Assembly (NCBI GenBank): GCA_028554755.1
Contig: JAPTOF010000001.1
Coordinates: 5,190,501 to 5,254,500 of the forward strand
Source: Cordia subcordata
Taxonomy: Eukaryota; Streptophyta; Magnoliopsida; Boraginales; Cordiaceae
Direction of reading: 5' to 3'
Length of the DNA stretch: 64,000 nt
Shown here: positions 44,158 through 55,040 of the stretch, one piece after another
Layout of the letters: every line of letters starts with the position of its first letter
How positions within the stretch are numbered: the first letter of the stretch is position 1
Notes under the pieces: generated by a model
The model's input: only the letters and a program-made list of their open reading frames with translations
Told to the model about the DNA's origin: nothing
The model's database searches: none
Position numbers and translations under genes: made by a program

Positions 44158-45637
44158 CATAATCATTTAAGCGAATAAGTATATGGCCTAAACAACATAG
44201 TTTCCATGACAAAGGCCTCGGACCTGTCCCTTCTCATTGGAGAGGCGAGTGTGAAGAAGGTGAAAACTTCACCAAAGCATATTGCAATAAGAAAATCATC
44301 AGCGCTCGTTACTTCACTACCGAAGGTAAAAATGATTTGAGGTCCGCAAGAGACACTGATGGTCATGATACACACACTGCCACCACTACTGCGGAAGAGG
44401 CGTGGCAGTTGGAATAGCACTGAAAGCACGCATCGCAGTGTACAAAACTTGTTGGGAAAATTCTTGTAGAGATTTAGACATACTTGCCGATTTTGATGAA
44501 GCGGTGGAGGACGGCGTCGACATAGTTTCCATCTCCGTTCTCGGCGGCACCATTCCGTACTCTAACGATTCCATTACAATCGGTGCATTTGGTGCTATGG
44601 AGAAAGAGGTTCTGATCTCGGCTGCCACTGGCAACGATGGCCCTTATGGAATATCCATTGCCAATGAGGCTCCATGGATCACCAGTGTTGGTATCGTAGT
44701 AGCCAACGTGAAAGCGTACGGTGAAGGTATTGCCGGCGATGCTCATTTGTTTTCCCGGCTTATACATCAACAAATCAGCAGGTCACATAGCGCATAACTA
44801 CATAAAAATCCAACCAAAATCCAAAAGCCAAAATGGTTTTCTGTGGGACTCAATTGGGCGTGAAACACCAGCACCAGTCATTGCTACTTTTTCATCAAGA
44901 GGGCCAAGCGTCCAATCTTTCTACGTTCTGAAGCCTGATATCATCGCCTCAGGAATCAACATCTTAGCAGCTTGGCCAGATGGCGTGGCATCAACTCCAC
45001 TAGCCGCCGACAAGCGCCGCCATCGAGTTCAACATAGCTTCAGGGACTTCAATGTCATGTCCCCACATGTCTGGTCTGGCAGCTCTACTTAAAGAGGCCC
45101 ACCCTGACTGGTCGACTGTGTGGGCTATGGGTGCAGGCCATGTGGACCCTGAAAAAGCACTCAACCCTGGATTGGTATACAATCTCGCATCCAATGATTA
45201 TATGAATTTCTTATGCACATCGAATTATACACATCAAGAAATAACCCGGATTGTTGGAAAGGGCATGAGGTGTACTGGGAGTCAAAAACTGCTAAAGCCT
45301 TGGAATTTGAATTACCCAGCAATTTCTGTGGCTTTTGACGTGTTATTAAAAGAGGATAATAATTTTGATATAGTAGGAACGAGAACAGTAACTTATGTTG
45401 GTAAGGGTGCATCGAGCTATACAATTAAGAGCGAATGACTTTAGAGTTGTAAACGTAAGAGTGAGTCCAACAAAAATGGAGTTTACACAGAACGGTGAAA
45501 AGAGAAATTGCAGGGTTAGAATCAGAGCTGAGAAGATAGTTGTGAGACCGGGACATTCATTGACAAAGGTGGGTAATTTCACTGGGTCAGATGGGAAGCA
45601 TCAGGTGGTTTCACCATTAATAGTGTGCTTGGAATGA
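44158..45637 (+). pseudogene. Subtilase pseudogene D (lacks promoter, signal peptide and prodomain)
   Basis: Homology to A/C starts at IWPKQHSFHDKGLGP (about 44178), just after where the catalytic Asp motif should be. Promoter, signal peptide, prodomain and Asp are missing. Further lesions: loss of AAGRAVKDASLFGF after HTATTTAEE (44400) with a frame change; about 97 codons lost between APWITSVG and IVVANVKAYG (44693); a frameshift near 44760 (HLFSRL); another at about 45040 in the Ser region, where SGTSMSCPHMSGLAALL is split between frames; about 31 codons lost between HPDWS and TVWAMGAGHV (45113); and a frameshift near 45425 in the fibronectin-like domain. His (DGHDTHTA) and Asn (SAATGNDGP) remain. 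Gene D is a dead copy in the opposite orientation to A, B and C. Confidence 0.92.
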
Positions 45638-46560
45638 TCTTATTTTAAGATGCTTATTCTATTAAAATTTAGAGAAATCTTATAAGATTTAAGATTTCTT
45701 ATCACATGTATCATGCATTCTATAGTTATAAAAAATAAGATAAGATATATATTGTAAGATAAAAAGCCTACTTTTATTTTGAATTTTCATAAAATGTAAT
45801 AAATCCTTAATTAATTGACGTAGTCTCTTTATATATTACATATTGATGAAATTGTTAAGGATTTTCGATGTGTTCATAAAGTTAAGAAAAATACAAAAAA
45901 GAATTGGAAGAATTCATATGGTTAATGTAGTGGGCTGAAATGCACAGATTCGAGGAGCCCGCCATGGGCTCTCAACTCGACTAAAAGACTCCAGTACCTC
46001 AGCGTATTTGTGGTATCCACATTCTCTAAGGGGTTTAAGTTCGAACCGCTCTGGTCCCAAGTCTTAATTGTAGAACAGAGGATTTATAGTTAATTTGCTA
46101 ATTACGAGTAGAAAATAAAGAAAGAAAGCGGAAAGAAGTGATAACGCTTCTGCTACATATGATGATTGGACTAAGCGACGCTACTGCAAGCATGGTGATA
46201 TAAAATGCAAAAGAAAATAATAATATACGCTCAAGAAGAGGATTAATGGTCATTCTAAGAGGATTATGGCTTCTTCAATATGGTAATTACGAGTCAAAGA
46301 GAAATGAATAAAGAAAACAGAAACAAGTAACAAGGTTCTTGTTATGATGATTGGAGTATTTAAAGATATTATTTAAAAAAAAAAAAAGAAAGAAAAAGCA
46401 TCCTTATAATGCGGAAAAAAGAAGTGCACGCACTGACACAAAGGAAAAGCATTCATCATGTTTCACGAGTGGCTTAGCTTTTTGTATGTTATAACAAATA
46501 AATTAATTCATTATTAAGAAACACGACGCAAAGTATTAAATATAGCTTATTACTTGAGAG
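45638..46560. repeat. 3' flank of pseudogene D (inverse of 18230-18800)
   Basis: From about 45826 the sequence is the reverse complement of the flank downstream of A, interrupted by about 130 bp at 45935-46065 that contains AAGTTCGAACCGCTC, a box-B-like phrase suggesting a SINE insertion. Phrases such as GAGGATTAATGGTCATTCTA and GTAATTACGAGTCAAAGAGA mark the homology. AT-rich DNA at 45640-45780 repeats TAAGATGCTTA strings also found in the element at 62.4 kb. Confidence 0.6.
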
Positions 46561-46739
46561 TTCTTTTAATTGACATTACAAATTATTGGTCGTGGAAATT
46601 GCAGAGAATTAAGTCCAAATGCACAAGATGGCAGGAGAAAATATAAAGATATGCCACTAGTGATCTATTAATCAAATATGGTACCGTCAGCTACAAAATT
46701 TAGGGAAAATCACATTAATCAGTTCAATTGAATATAACT

Positions 46740-47110
46740 ATATTATTTAATTATTAATTTAATGGTTTAATGTGTAATCTAATATCACTTAATTAATTCT
46801 AGTTATATTAGTTACAGTTATACTTTAAACTTTGTCAGTTACAATTATATTAAATGTATTTATCTAACTTAATTTTTTAATCTCTAATAACTTAACCACA
46901 ATTAACTTAAACGACCTTAATCTATCATTTAATTGATATTAATTTATTGATATCTTAAATATATTTACTAATTCTTTCTAGTGATATTACCAACTTGACA
47001 CTTGAAAACTTAAAAATGATCACTTCCAATTATATTACGCTCTTTGTCAATACTTAGAGTACTAACTTCATTATCTAACTTAACTTTGCAATTTGATAAT
47101 CTAAGTTTGG
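46740..47110. repeat. Inverted copy of the repeat at 15460-15870
   Basis: The reverse complement carries CCAAACTTAGATTA, AAGTTAAGTTAGATAATGAAG and TAATATAATTGGA in the same order as 15470-15560. It is AT-rich, non-coding and of unknown class. Confidence 0.55.
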
Positions 47111-47479
47111 AGCTGTAAATTTGTATTTGAGCCCACGCCATTTCCATGGCTCTTTTTACTAGCTAATTACCCAACAACAACACCAGAAAGAAAAGCAAAA
47201 AATCATAAAAACATCAAAAAGAAGAGAAAAATATTCCAAAAATCACATTTACAGGTATTTAAAAAAATAAAAAAGTACAAAATAAGAACCTCAATACATC
47301 CTTGCAAAATACATAATACGAAAACACTAATAAGCGCATAAAAGTGAGAGACTGAAAAAGACGCAAAATAATAAATTTCAAGTACCGATATAATAATGTG
47401 ACAGAAAATGATCAACCGAGAACACGAGCGGAGCTCAGTCAGCTTTCGTTTTTCTCTCTTTGTTCCGACGTTATGTATA

Positions 47480-47965
47480 ATATCTAGAAACCAGGATTCT
47501 TGATATCTTAAAATCATATATTGTAGACAGCAACTATTGATCTGTGATATTGTTAGCTTTCGGTATGTTAATATTTCTTTTTTTTTTTTTTTGGTCGATG
47601 GATATGCATTTATATAAAAGAGAGCCAATGCCTCTAGGTACAAAGTCAGCGCAATGCAAGAAAGAAAGCATTGGAAGTATATAGAATACCAATCCAAAGG
47701 TAGAGTACCGTTTCTACAAAATTTAGCTACCCAATTGGAGCATTGTTACCACTCCGACAAATAAGGGAAAAGATGACACTAGAAGTAGCTCAGCAAAGAG
47801 AATGGAGATATGAAAGAATTCAAGAGATTTCTGCTGCAGGGCTCGATTGGCAGGTAACTTTAGAATATCATTACAGTATCCAAATTTTCAGCGGTCACAA
47901 TGGGCCTTCCTATTTGTTTCAAGCTCATGCAATACTAGTATTCATAATAAAGTTCAAGAGGACCG
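47480..47965 (+). pseudogene. Fragment related to the DNA 5' of the DUF4220 gene, split by a LINE-like insertion
   Basis: 47500-47572 (TTGTAGACAGCAACTATTGA, TCGGTATGTTAATA) matches 62905-62960, and 47886-47955 (TTTTCAGCGGTCACAATGGGCCTTC, TTTCAAGCTCATGCAATACT) matches 63018-63065, both upstream of the DUF4220 start. Between them lies about 310 bp ending, on the minus strand, in CATATCCATCGACC and a long poly(A), which looks like a LINE 3' end. Only leader sequence, not the protein, is represented. Confidence 0.45.
47573..47885 (-). mobile_element. LINE-like 3' end insertion with poly(A)
   Basis: On the minus strand the segment ends TTGTACCTAGAGGCATTGGC, TCTCTTTTATATAAATGCAT, ATCCATCGACC, then a run of A (plus-strand T run 47578-47593). 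It interrupts a match to 62905-63065. It explains the start of the 164-codon minus ORF 47203-47697, which is not a gene. The target duplication was not identified. Confidence 0.4.
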
Positions 47966-48099
47966 GAAGAAACTTCAATAATGACTAGAATTATTGATTA
48001 ATGGATGCGCGAAAGGCAATTCAAAACTTGTTACTCAGAAGGGTATCTTCAAGAATGAGAAATTTTGGATCACGAGGTCTACTGTTAGCCCTGATATTG

Positions 48100-48331
48100 T
48101 GACAAAAAATATACTTGAATTGGAGCTAATGATATGAGTTTGGATTAGATGTAGATTGAAATTGACTCGCACGTTTTCTTCAAGTTAATTGGAAGAAGGA
48201 CATCTACAAAAGACTCATTCAAATCATTGAGTGATGATCGCAAAACAATTTTACTCACCAATATTGAATTTCAAGTGAATCGTGTTTATAGAGAATCAAA
48301 TGTTACATGCAATTTAACACGAAAATTATGA
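48100..48331 (+). pseudogene. RNase H-like domain fragment (retroelement-derived)
   Basis: The frame starting at 48155 reads IEIDSHVFFKLIGRRTSTKD, then SFKSLSDDRKTIL, then IEFQVNRVYRESNVT and a stop at 48331. IEIDS contains a catalytic Asp and VYRESN.T is the last conserved block of RVT_3-type RNase H. Two stops immediately upstream (LD-stop-M-stop) show decay. It is a separate insertion from the fragment at 3.0-3.5 kb and lies on the opposite strand. Confidence 0.6.
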
Positions 48332-48434
48332 CCTCAAACAACGTTTAGGTTTACAATGAATCACATTTCACCCACACTTCTCCCTTCTATTGGTTCATAA
48401 TATTTAGAGTGTATAATATCCAATCCTTATAAGA

Positions 48435-48870
48435 TATCTCCTCATTTGTTCAATCCTCGTGGTGTAGCTCTTTTTTCAAAAGGAGGTTTAGAGCTCAATC
48501 CTTGTGGTGTTGCTCGTTTTTTAGAAAGAGATCTAGAGTTCAATCCTTATGGTGTTGCTTCCTTTTTTTATTAAAAAAAAAAAATCAATTCATAGATCAA
48601 TTCAATCCTTGCAGTGTTGCTCTAATTTTTTTTAAAAAAAAATCAATTCATCAATTCTTTTGTTTGCTATTCCTTTTTTTTTTTCCTAGAAAACTCATGA
48701 AAAAACGAAAAATCAATCCACTAATCACTTTATCGGTTCTTGTGGTTGCTGCTCCTCTTTTCCTTGAAAAACTTGTGAAGGTCTAGGGTTCAGTCCTTGT
48801 GGTTGTTGCCCCTTTTCTTTTAAATCAATTCATTAGTTCTTGTGATTGTTTTATTTTTAATCAATTCATT
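48435..48870. repeat. Degenerate minisatellite, about 60-bp units
   Basis: Variants of TCAATCCTTGTGGTGTTGCT followed by a T-rich stretch and an AGAG/AATCAATTCAT spacer recur about seven times (48452, 48497, 48540, 48602, 48735, 48793 and 48838 approximately). Units differ in length and T-tract size. The 94-codon plus ORF here is a by-product. Confidence 0.55.
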
Positions 48871-50090
48871 AGTTCAGTGTATGAAACTTACATTAGCATT
48901 ATGCAACCAACACGCCTTTGAAAAAAAAAAAGGAGAGACGTTTAATGCTTAAATAATCGTAAACCACTTTTTTTGTCAATTTTTTTATTCTTATGAATCA
49001 CTCTCTTTTTCAGTTTCTAATCTTATTAAATATTTTTTTTCATCTCATTGCTAAAGTTAATTAAATTAGCTTTCTCATTCTTGTTAATTAACTTGGTTTT
49101 TTTAAATTAGCTTTGTCATTCTTGTTAATTAACTTGGTTTTTTTTTCGTTCTTGTGAATTTAAAAAAAATAGGTTTTTCTTATTCTTTATTATTATTGGA
49201 ATTATTATTACCTCTTTTTGTCATTGATTTAGGCTTCATAATATTAGGTGCGCAAATAAACTTGACATTAAAATAGACAAATAAAAGTTTATATCATTAT
49301 AGAGCAATCTTGTCAATTGTTAAAAATGGGATTTTTTTAATTCTTTATTATTATAATTGTTATTATTATTCTTTTTGTCATTGATATAGATAATTATTTT
49401 TTATTTTGTAATTTAGATTGAAAACTTAAACCAAATCATGACTTAGTGTAAATACTTTTGCGCCACCAATGGTTTAAAATCCTACACTCATTTATATTTG
49501 TTTCTCTCTTTGTGGACAACAAAATTCAAGTTGGAGTTTATTGCGTTAAAAAGGGATAAAAGATTTCATAACTTTTGGAGAACTCCGATGTTTGTATTAC
49601 GTTATTATGCTTGAAGAATAGTCATGTAACCAAAGTTTTTGAAATTTTAGAGAATACTGTTGTGTAATTAAAGATTTTTGATATATTAATTTTTAGAGAA
49701 TGTACAAGGTTAATTTGTGTTAGTTTTAATAATTTATAATGTAGAAGGTTAATTTGTGTTAGTTTTAATGTTTTAATAATTTATAATTTTGATTTTGAGG
49801 ATTTAAACCCTTACAAATTTTAAAACTTTTTCACTCTAACTAGCCTAGCAATCCGCGTGATGCAGCGGGCATTATATGTTTACGTTTCATATGATATAGA
49901 CAAGGATAAGTTAGTTTCATAGATAAAATAATTTATTGCTATGTCGAAAATATTTTTTAACTCTAAACATTCATGAAATTTAGAATGAAAATAATAAAAA
50001 CCAAGAAATTAGCTTAGCGTTTGAAATTTTTCTTTTATTAATTTATCAATGATAAAATAAAAAAAAAGGAAAAAAATTGTGGTTATCTAT
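48871..50090. repeat. AT-rich DNA with short tandem duplications
   Basis: ATTAGCTTT.TCATTCTTGTTAATTAACTTGGTTTTTT is repeated in tandem (49066-49144). A TTCTTTATTATTAT..TTTTTGTCATTGAT phrase occurs at 49178 and 49339. TTAATTTGTGTTAGTTTTAA occurs at 49710 and 49749. No gene is recognised. Confidence 0.45.
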
Positions 50091-50408
50091 TTAATATGCG
50101 ATGCCCCGGAGACATACGCACAGTTTAGTAGACGGTGGAACAGATTTCCGGTAATCAGAAAGGAAACCCAACCGAATATTGCTAACTGGTGAATGAGCAA
50201 GCTCATTAATTAGCACACCCAGGTACAATAGCAAACACGCCAAACACCTAAACATACAATGATTTGCTTTAGCAGAAGCATAAAAGAATTGAATGAACAG
50301 AGCAAAATCCATTTGAAATTGGAATGCACAGGGGGAAAGCCGATAAAAGCTCAAAACGGAAAAAATCGAGTAATCTGTCGCTCAGTTGGCCATCTCCGTC
50401 TCTTTCGA
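50091..50408 (-). other. Unrecognised sequence replacing the LRR end of the broken receptor gene
   Basis: Where the rest of the LRR domain should be, the minus strand has an 87-codon ORF (50354-50091) with no recognisable domain. G+C is higher than the flanking AT-rich DNA. It could be the foreign end of whatever event truncated the receptor. Confidence 0.3.
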
Positions 50409-52477
50409 CTACTTGAGACGTCTCTTTCCTACTTCAAATGGGGCCTGGAATCCAGTATTGAGTTTAAACAATCTAAAACGGGTTCCTTTCACTAGCAGAC
50501 ATCGAAGCCGTTTTAGTTTTAATATCTCAACGGGCAATTCTGTCACGTTGGTGTACTTCAAGTCCAAGGTTTCTAACGCTCGAAGCCTCCCAATCATTTT
50601 TGGAATAGTTTTCACCCTTATATCCCTTGAGCCCAAATAACTGAGACGAAACAAATTGAAAATTTCACTGGGCATTTCCGTTAAAGGAGCACCTCTCAGT
50701 TCTAACACCTGTAGAAGCTTATGATCAGAAAAAAAAAAAAAAAAAAAAAACTTCTTCAGAAAAGGCATGTTCTTGGAATGAATTGAATCCAGCAACACAA
50801 GTGACTGAAGAGACCGAGAGGAATTGCTTACTCGAGTAATGTCAAGAATATCTTCGATTACCAAGCGTCGCACAACGTTCCAGTGTGGCTTCCTTAGTTC
50901 ACTTGATAGGGTTATAAACCCTAGTGTCCTTACCTTGTGAAGGATAATTTGATGCATAACATTATGGACGCAACATAACTTCACCTGTCCATCACTAGTT
51001 CTTTGAGCAACTTGGACCAAGTTTCCATTGATAAGTCTATTAAGCCACCTCTCAAACTCGTGTTCCACTTCCACTTCTCCCACATATTGTCTCAGAAATC
51101 CTTCGGCAGCCCAGAGCCGTAACAATGTATTCTTCTCTATAAGGGCATCTTCTGGAGAATAGCTCAAATACAAGAAGCAGAATTTTAGATGGGAAGGCAA
51201 GTCATAATAACTAGAAGAGAGCAATATTCTCATACTTGTCAGATCCTCAGCTGCTAGTTGGTCACCGAAGCTCTCATCGAATGACCGCCACCCTTGAATT
51301 GTGAGTCTTGTTTCATATTCCAAGGCGTTAGCAATTGTAAGTATTGCAAGTGGCAAACCAGCACATCGCCTCTCCAAGATTTTTCTGACAAGTTCCTCCA
51401 ACTCAAGAGGACAAGTTGTGGCACGAAATGCTTCATAGCAAAATAGAGTCCATGAGTCTTCCTGGTTCAGAAGCTCCAAGTGATAATCAATGGCGTCTTG
51501 GGGACTTAAATCAATGTGGCGTGTCGTAATTATGATGCGACTACCACAGTTGTTTTCAGGAAACGCTTCCCGAATTGAATGCCATGCTGTCTCTTCCCAA
51601 GTGCCGTCCAAAACAAGAATGTAATTCCGCTGGCGGAGGAAATCACGAATAAGCGCAGCCATGCTACTGGGATCCGTAGCATCCAATTCATGAGGTGGAG
51701 GTTGATTGATTCCTTCGAGAAGTTGTTGAATTGTCTGCATGAACAGTGTCTCAAGGGTAAATGATTGTGACACTGTAACCCACGCCCGATGTCTGAAGTG
51801 ATACTTGAGGGTTTGGACAGCGAAAGACTTCTCTGACCAACGTTGTTTTGCCGGATCCTCCCATCCCAACTACCCGGATCACCCGGTGTTCCAGAGAATT
51901 CGCCGAAACAAGCAAATTTATGAGGTCCTCTTTTGGCTTTTCAATGCCAACCAAGCCTGCTGGAGGACTATATTTTTTCACGACGCGAGAAAAACTTGAG
52001 CTTCGCTCAATAATCACATGATCCCCGTCGTCAGTCTCGAGTTGGCATATCATGTCCTCAAATAAATCCCTCAACTCAGCTATGTGCCCACGAAGTCTCC
52101 TAAGATGTCCTAGTATGTCCATCTGGACCCGGACCTTGAGGAATCGACCAAGACATCCGTCTCTGGCACGATGGCGCCGGCGAGCAAGTTTTGCGATATA
52201 TTCATCCAAAACAAATCTCGCTTCCTCGGCGGAGAGGAGCACTCGATACATCAAATCTTGAGCTCTAGCACTCGATACATCAAATCTTGAGCTCTAGCAC
52301 TCGTTTCTGCCATTGCCTCTACTCTTCCGATAAAGCCCCCTATGTTGGAAAGTTCATCTTTAATCACCTGGATTTCATCTAAAATAAGCTGGATTCCACC
52401 TCCAACCCCAGCTCCCCCTCCTCATCAACAGCGGTTGAGAGTCGGTCTACCATTGAGGAGATCACAGCATCTGACAT
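50409..52477 (-). pseudogene. Broken CC-NBS-LRR (RPM1-like) gene
   Basis: This is a paralogue of the intact receptor at 8.5 kb. The start is at 52477 (MSDAVISSMVDRLSTAVDEE). A one-base shift near 52382 precedes DEIQVIKDELSNIGGF. A 29-bp tandem duplication (52241-52269 and 52270-52298) shifts the frame again within the coiled coil. The P-loop GMGGSGKTT follows, then another frameshift near 51840. The remaining NBS is open: WVTVSQSF; kinase-2 LVLDGTW, with Gly in place of the second Asp; GSRIIITTR; CAGLPLAI; CFLYLSYSPED; and VHN in place of MHD. An A20-type run at about 50731-50750 inserts a poly-Phe stretch, and the LRR region ends after about four repeats at GKRRLK-stop (50409). It is not expected to signal, although a transcript could be made. 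Confidence 0.92.
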
Positions 52478-53189
52478 TGCACTCACGAAACAAGACTTTG
52501 TGTTTTGGCTATGAGAATTGCTTGGATTGGAGGTTGCTCTGTGACCCAAGGGGCCAAAATTTGAGTTAAGATATAAGACCTGCTGAGTTTGATGCCCTTT
52601 TTCTTTTTCTTCTTTTTTCCTTCTTCTTCTTCTTCTTCTTCTTTGTTTAATTGTTTCCTCTTTTGTCGGTAGCGACTCAGTCATCCATGCTTGGGCTCAG
52701 GATTCTCTCCTAATTTTGTTTTAAGAATTTTGACCCAAAAAAAAAAAAGAATTAATAATACAACACTACATTCTAATTAATTTATTTCATTGTTTAATCT
52801 TAAAACATTTCTAAGTGAAATGTATGATTAAAAAATTTAATAATAATATTTCTCTCCATTCCTTTTCTTCTTTTTCCTTTCCCTGTGGAGTGGTTGGCTT
52901 CAAATAAGGGTTCGTTGGATTGTGTTTATTAAAAAAAATTTAATAATTCTAGAAAAATCTTCTTTTCTTATACATTTTAAATACTGTTGGAATTGACTTA
53001 AAAAAATATATCTTTCTATAACTTTTTCCAAAAAAAAAAAAAATCAAAAGCTAAAAAGCTGACCTTTTGAAAAACTCAATTTCACTTAATCGTTTTAGCA
53101 TTTTTTAAAAGCTAATTTCAAATATCTATTGGATAGAACTTTAGAAGAAGATCCATTTTTCATTTTATATATATATATATATTCTTTTA
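52478..53189. other. Promoter side of the broken receptor gene; (TTC)n microsatellite
   Basis: A TTC/CTT run lies at about 52616-52642. Further right the DNA is AT-rich, with T/A foldback-like strings around 52911-53160. No gene is seen. Confidence 0.4.
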
Positions 53190-54350
53190 GAAAAGAAGTC
53201 CAAACGAGATTTAAGTTTTTAACTTCTAAAAAAGTAACCAATTTAAGATTTTTCTTCTAAAAATTTCAACAATCCAAACGCTCATTAGCAATTAGTGGCT
53301 TGGCCACGCCCAGCCAAATCAATCACGGCGGACCTCATCACGTTAGATATTCACATGCGAATGCAGGGAAGAACCTTTATGTCGTGTTAAAAAATAAATA
53401 AATAAATAGTCTTTTTCTTTTTTTATTCTAAGTTCCTAAAATCACGCACCATATGCTCAACCAACTACCAAGAGTTTATTTGACTTGTTTTTAAATATTT
53501 AAAAGTATTTTTGTGAATTTAAATTTTAAATTTGTCCTATTTAACTCATTTAAAAAATATAAAATTTATAAATTTTTGTCAACTACTTTATGATTTTTTG
53601 TTCAATTAAATTACAACTTTTTGTACTCACTCTGTGATTTGAATAAAGTCAAAGATTTTTCTTTTTTTTTTGAAAAGTATATAATTTTTTTGTAAAAATT
53701 TTTAACAACTAAAGTGGTAATTGGTTTGCAGGAATAGATTGAGAATATAATGGCATTCCATGCTCACTCTAAAATCTTGTGACTGGTATGAGGTAATACT
53801 TCAAGTACTCCCATTCCTATGAATGGGAATAAACATTTCTGACAAAACTCTTAGGAATGACTCATTTTACGAATTTTTGTATAAATTCTATGGATTTTTC
53901 TATGAAGTATACATCTTTTATGAAATTTACGAATTTTTGTCAGCTAAGTTTATGAATTTGTTGAACTAAACTACGACTGTTTTGTTAACTCTGCGAATTT
54001 TTGGATAAAGTCTAAGGAATTCTTTGTCGAGTTTACCATTTTTTTAAAGATGTTGCAAATTTTGTTAACAAATTAACGGAATTTTCTCCTAACACTATGG
54101 ATTTTTGTGTAAAATTTAAGGATTTCATTTATAGAGTTTACGTTTTCTTGTATATACTTTACGAATTTGTCAACTAAGTCTACAATTTTTTTATTCTAAG
54201 CTACAACTTTTCGTTCTAATTCTATGGATTTTTTATGAAGTCTGCAATTTTTATATCGAGTCTATAATTTTTTACTGGAATTTATAAATTTTTGTCGACA
54301 AATTGAAGGATTTTCTTTTCAACTAAACTACAGCCTTCTGTATCTACTCT
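53190..54350. repeat. Duplicated segment (matches 58998-59302 plus 60207-61130) with a degenerate phrase repeat
   Basis: AAGAAGTCCAAACGAG, CCAAACGCTCATTAGCAATT and GCACCATATGCTCAACCAAC recur at 58.99-59.30 kb. GAATGGCATTCCATGC... and ACGAATTTTTGTATAAATTC recur at 60.46-61.13 kb. From about 53560 the DNA is a loose array of variants of TACGAATTTTTGT.TAA.TCTATGGATTTTT. It contains the empty site of the 59.3-kb element at about 53458. Confidence 0.6.
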
Positions 54351-55040
54351 AAGGAGGAAGTAAAATTCTAACCAAAAAAAAAAAAATTGACGTACCACAT
54401 TTATCATATTAAGTGAATTAAATCGGAATTCTAGTAGAAATAACAAACGTTTTTACAGATAATCGCAATCTTATATGAAATTAAACAAAAATCGAGAAAA
54501 GTGAGGAAAACTCATAATTGGAAAAATGATGAAGTTTGGGAGGGAGAGGGCGGAGGAGAGGAAACGCGCGAGAGAAGTCACGAGTGTGACAATTCCTTGA
54601 AATGATCGGTTGGATGCTGTCTTTCTTGACTTTCTGCTTTTTCTTTCTTTCTTTTTTCCTTTTTTCCTGTGTCGTCTTTTTATAGTTATTAATTTTTATG
54701 AAACTACTTAATTATTTACAAGTTTCACTAGTTTTTTAATAAATTCTATTCCACTTTCATATACATCTATGAATATTTGTTCTTAGATATTTAGATATAT
54801 TTTCAGCATCACGTAAATTACAAAATTATGTAAGTGACTTACAGATCTTTAAATTAAGTTTGTCAAGTTTATTAAATTATAAAATAATTTTATTATATTT
54901 TAATAATAAAATAAATTATCTTATATCATTAATAGTAATAAAATTATAGTTGTTATAACAATAATAACGCGATACTATTGTTTTTTCACGTCATTTTGCA
55001 TTCAAAAATTAATCCAACAACTAATTTTGTTGACCATATT
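54351..55040. other. Intergenic stretch
   Basis: Nothing is recognised apart from a short GA-rich patch at about 54536-54580 and AT-rich DNA. Confidence 0.35.

Noticed and set aside
47203..47697. 164-codon minus ORF with hydrophobic C-terminal half
   Set aside because: The start lies inside a LINE-like 3' end, a Lys run comes from the poly(A) tract, and the rest is AT-rich DNA read as Phe/Leu/Ile. No domain is recognised.
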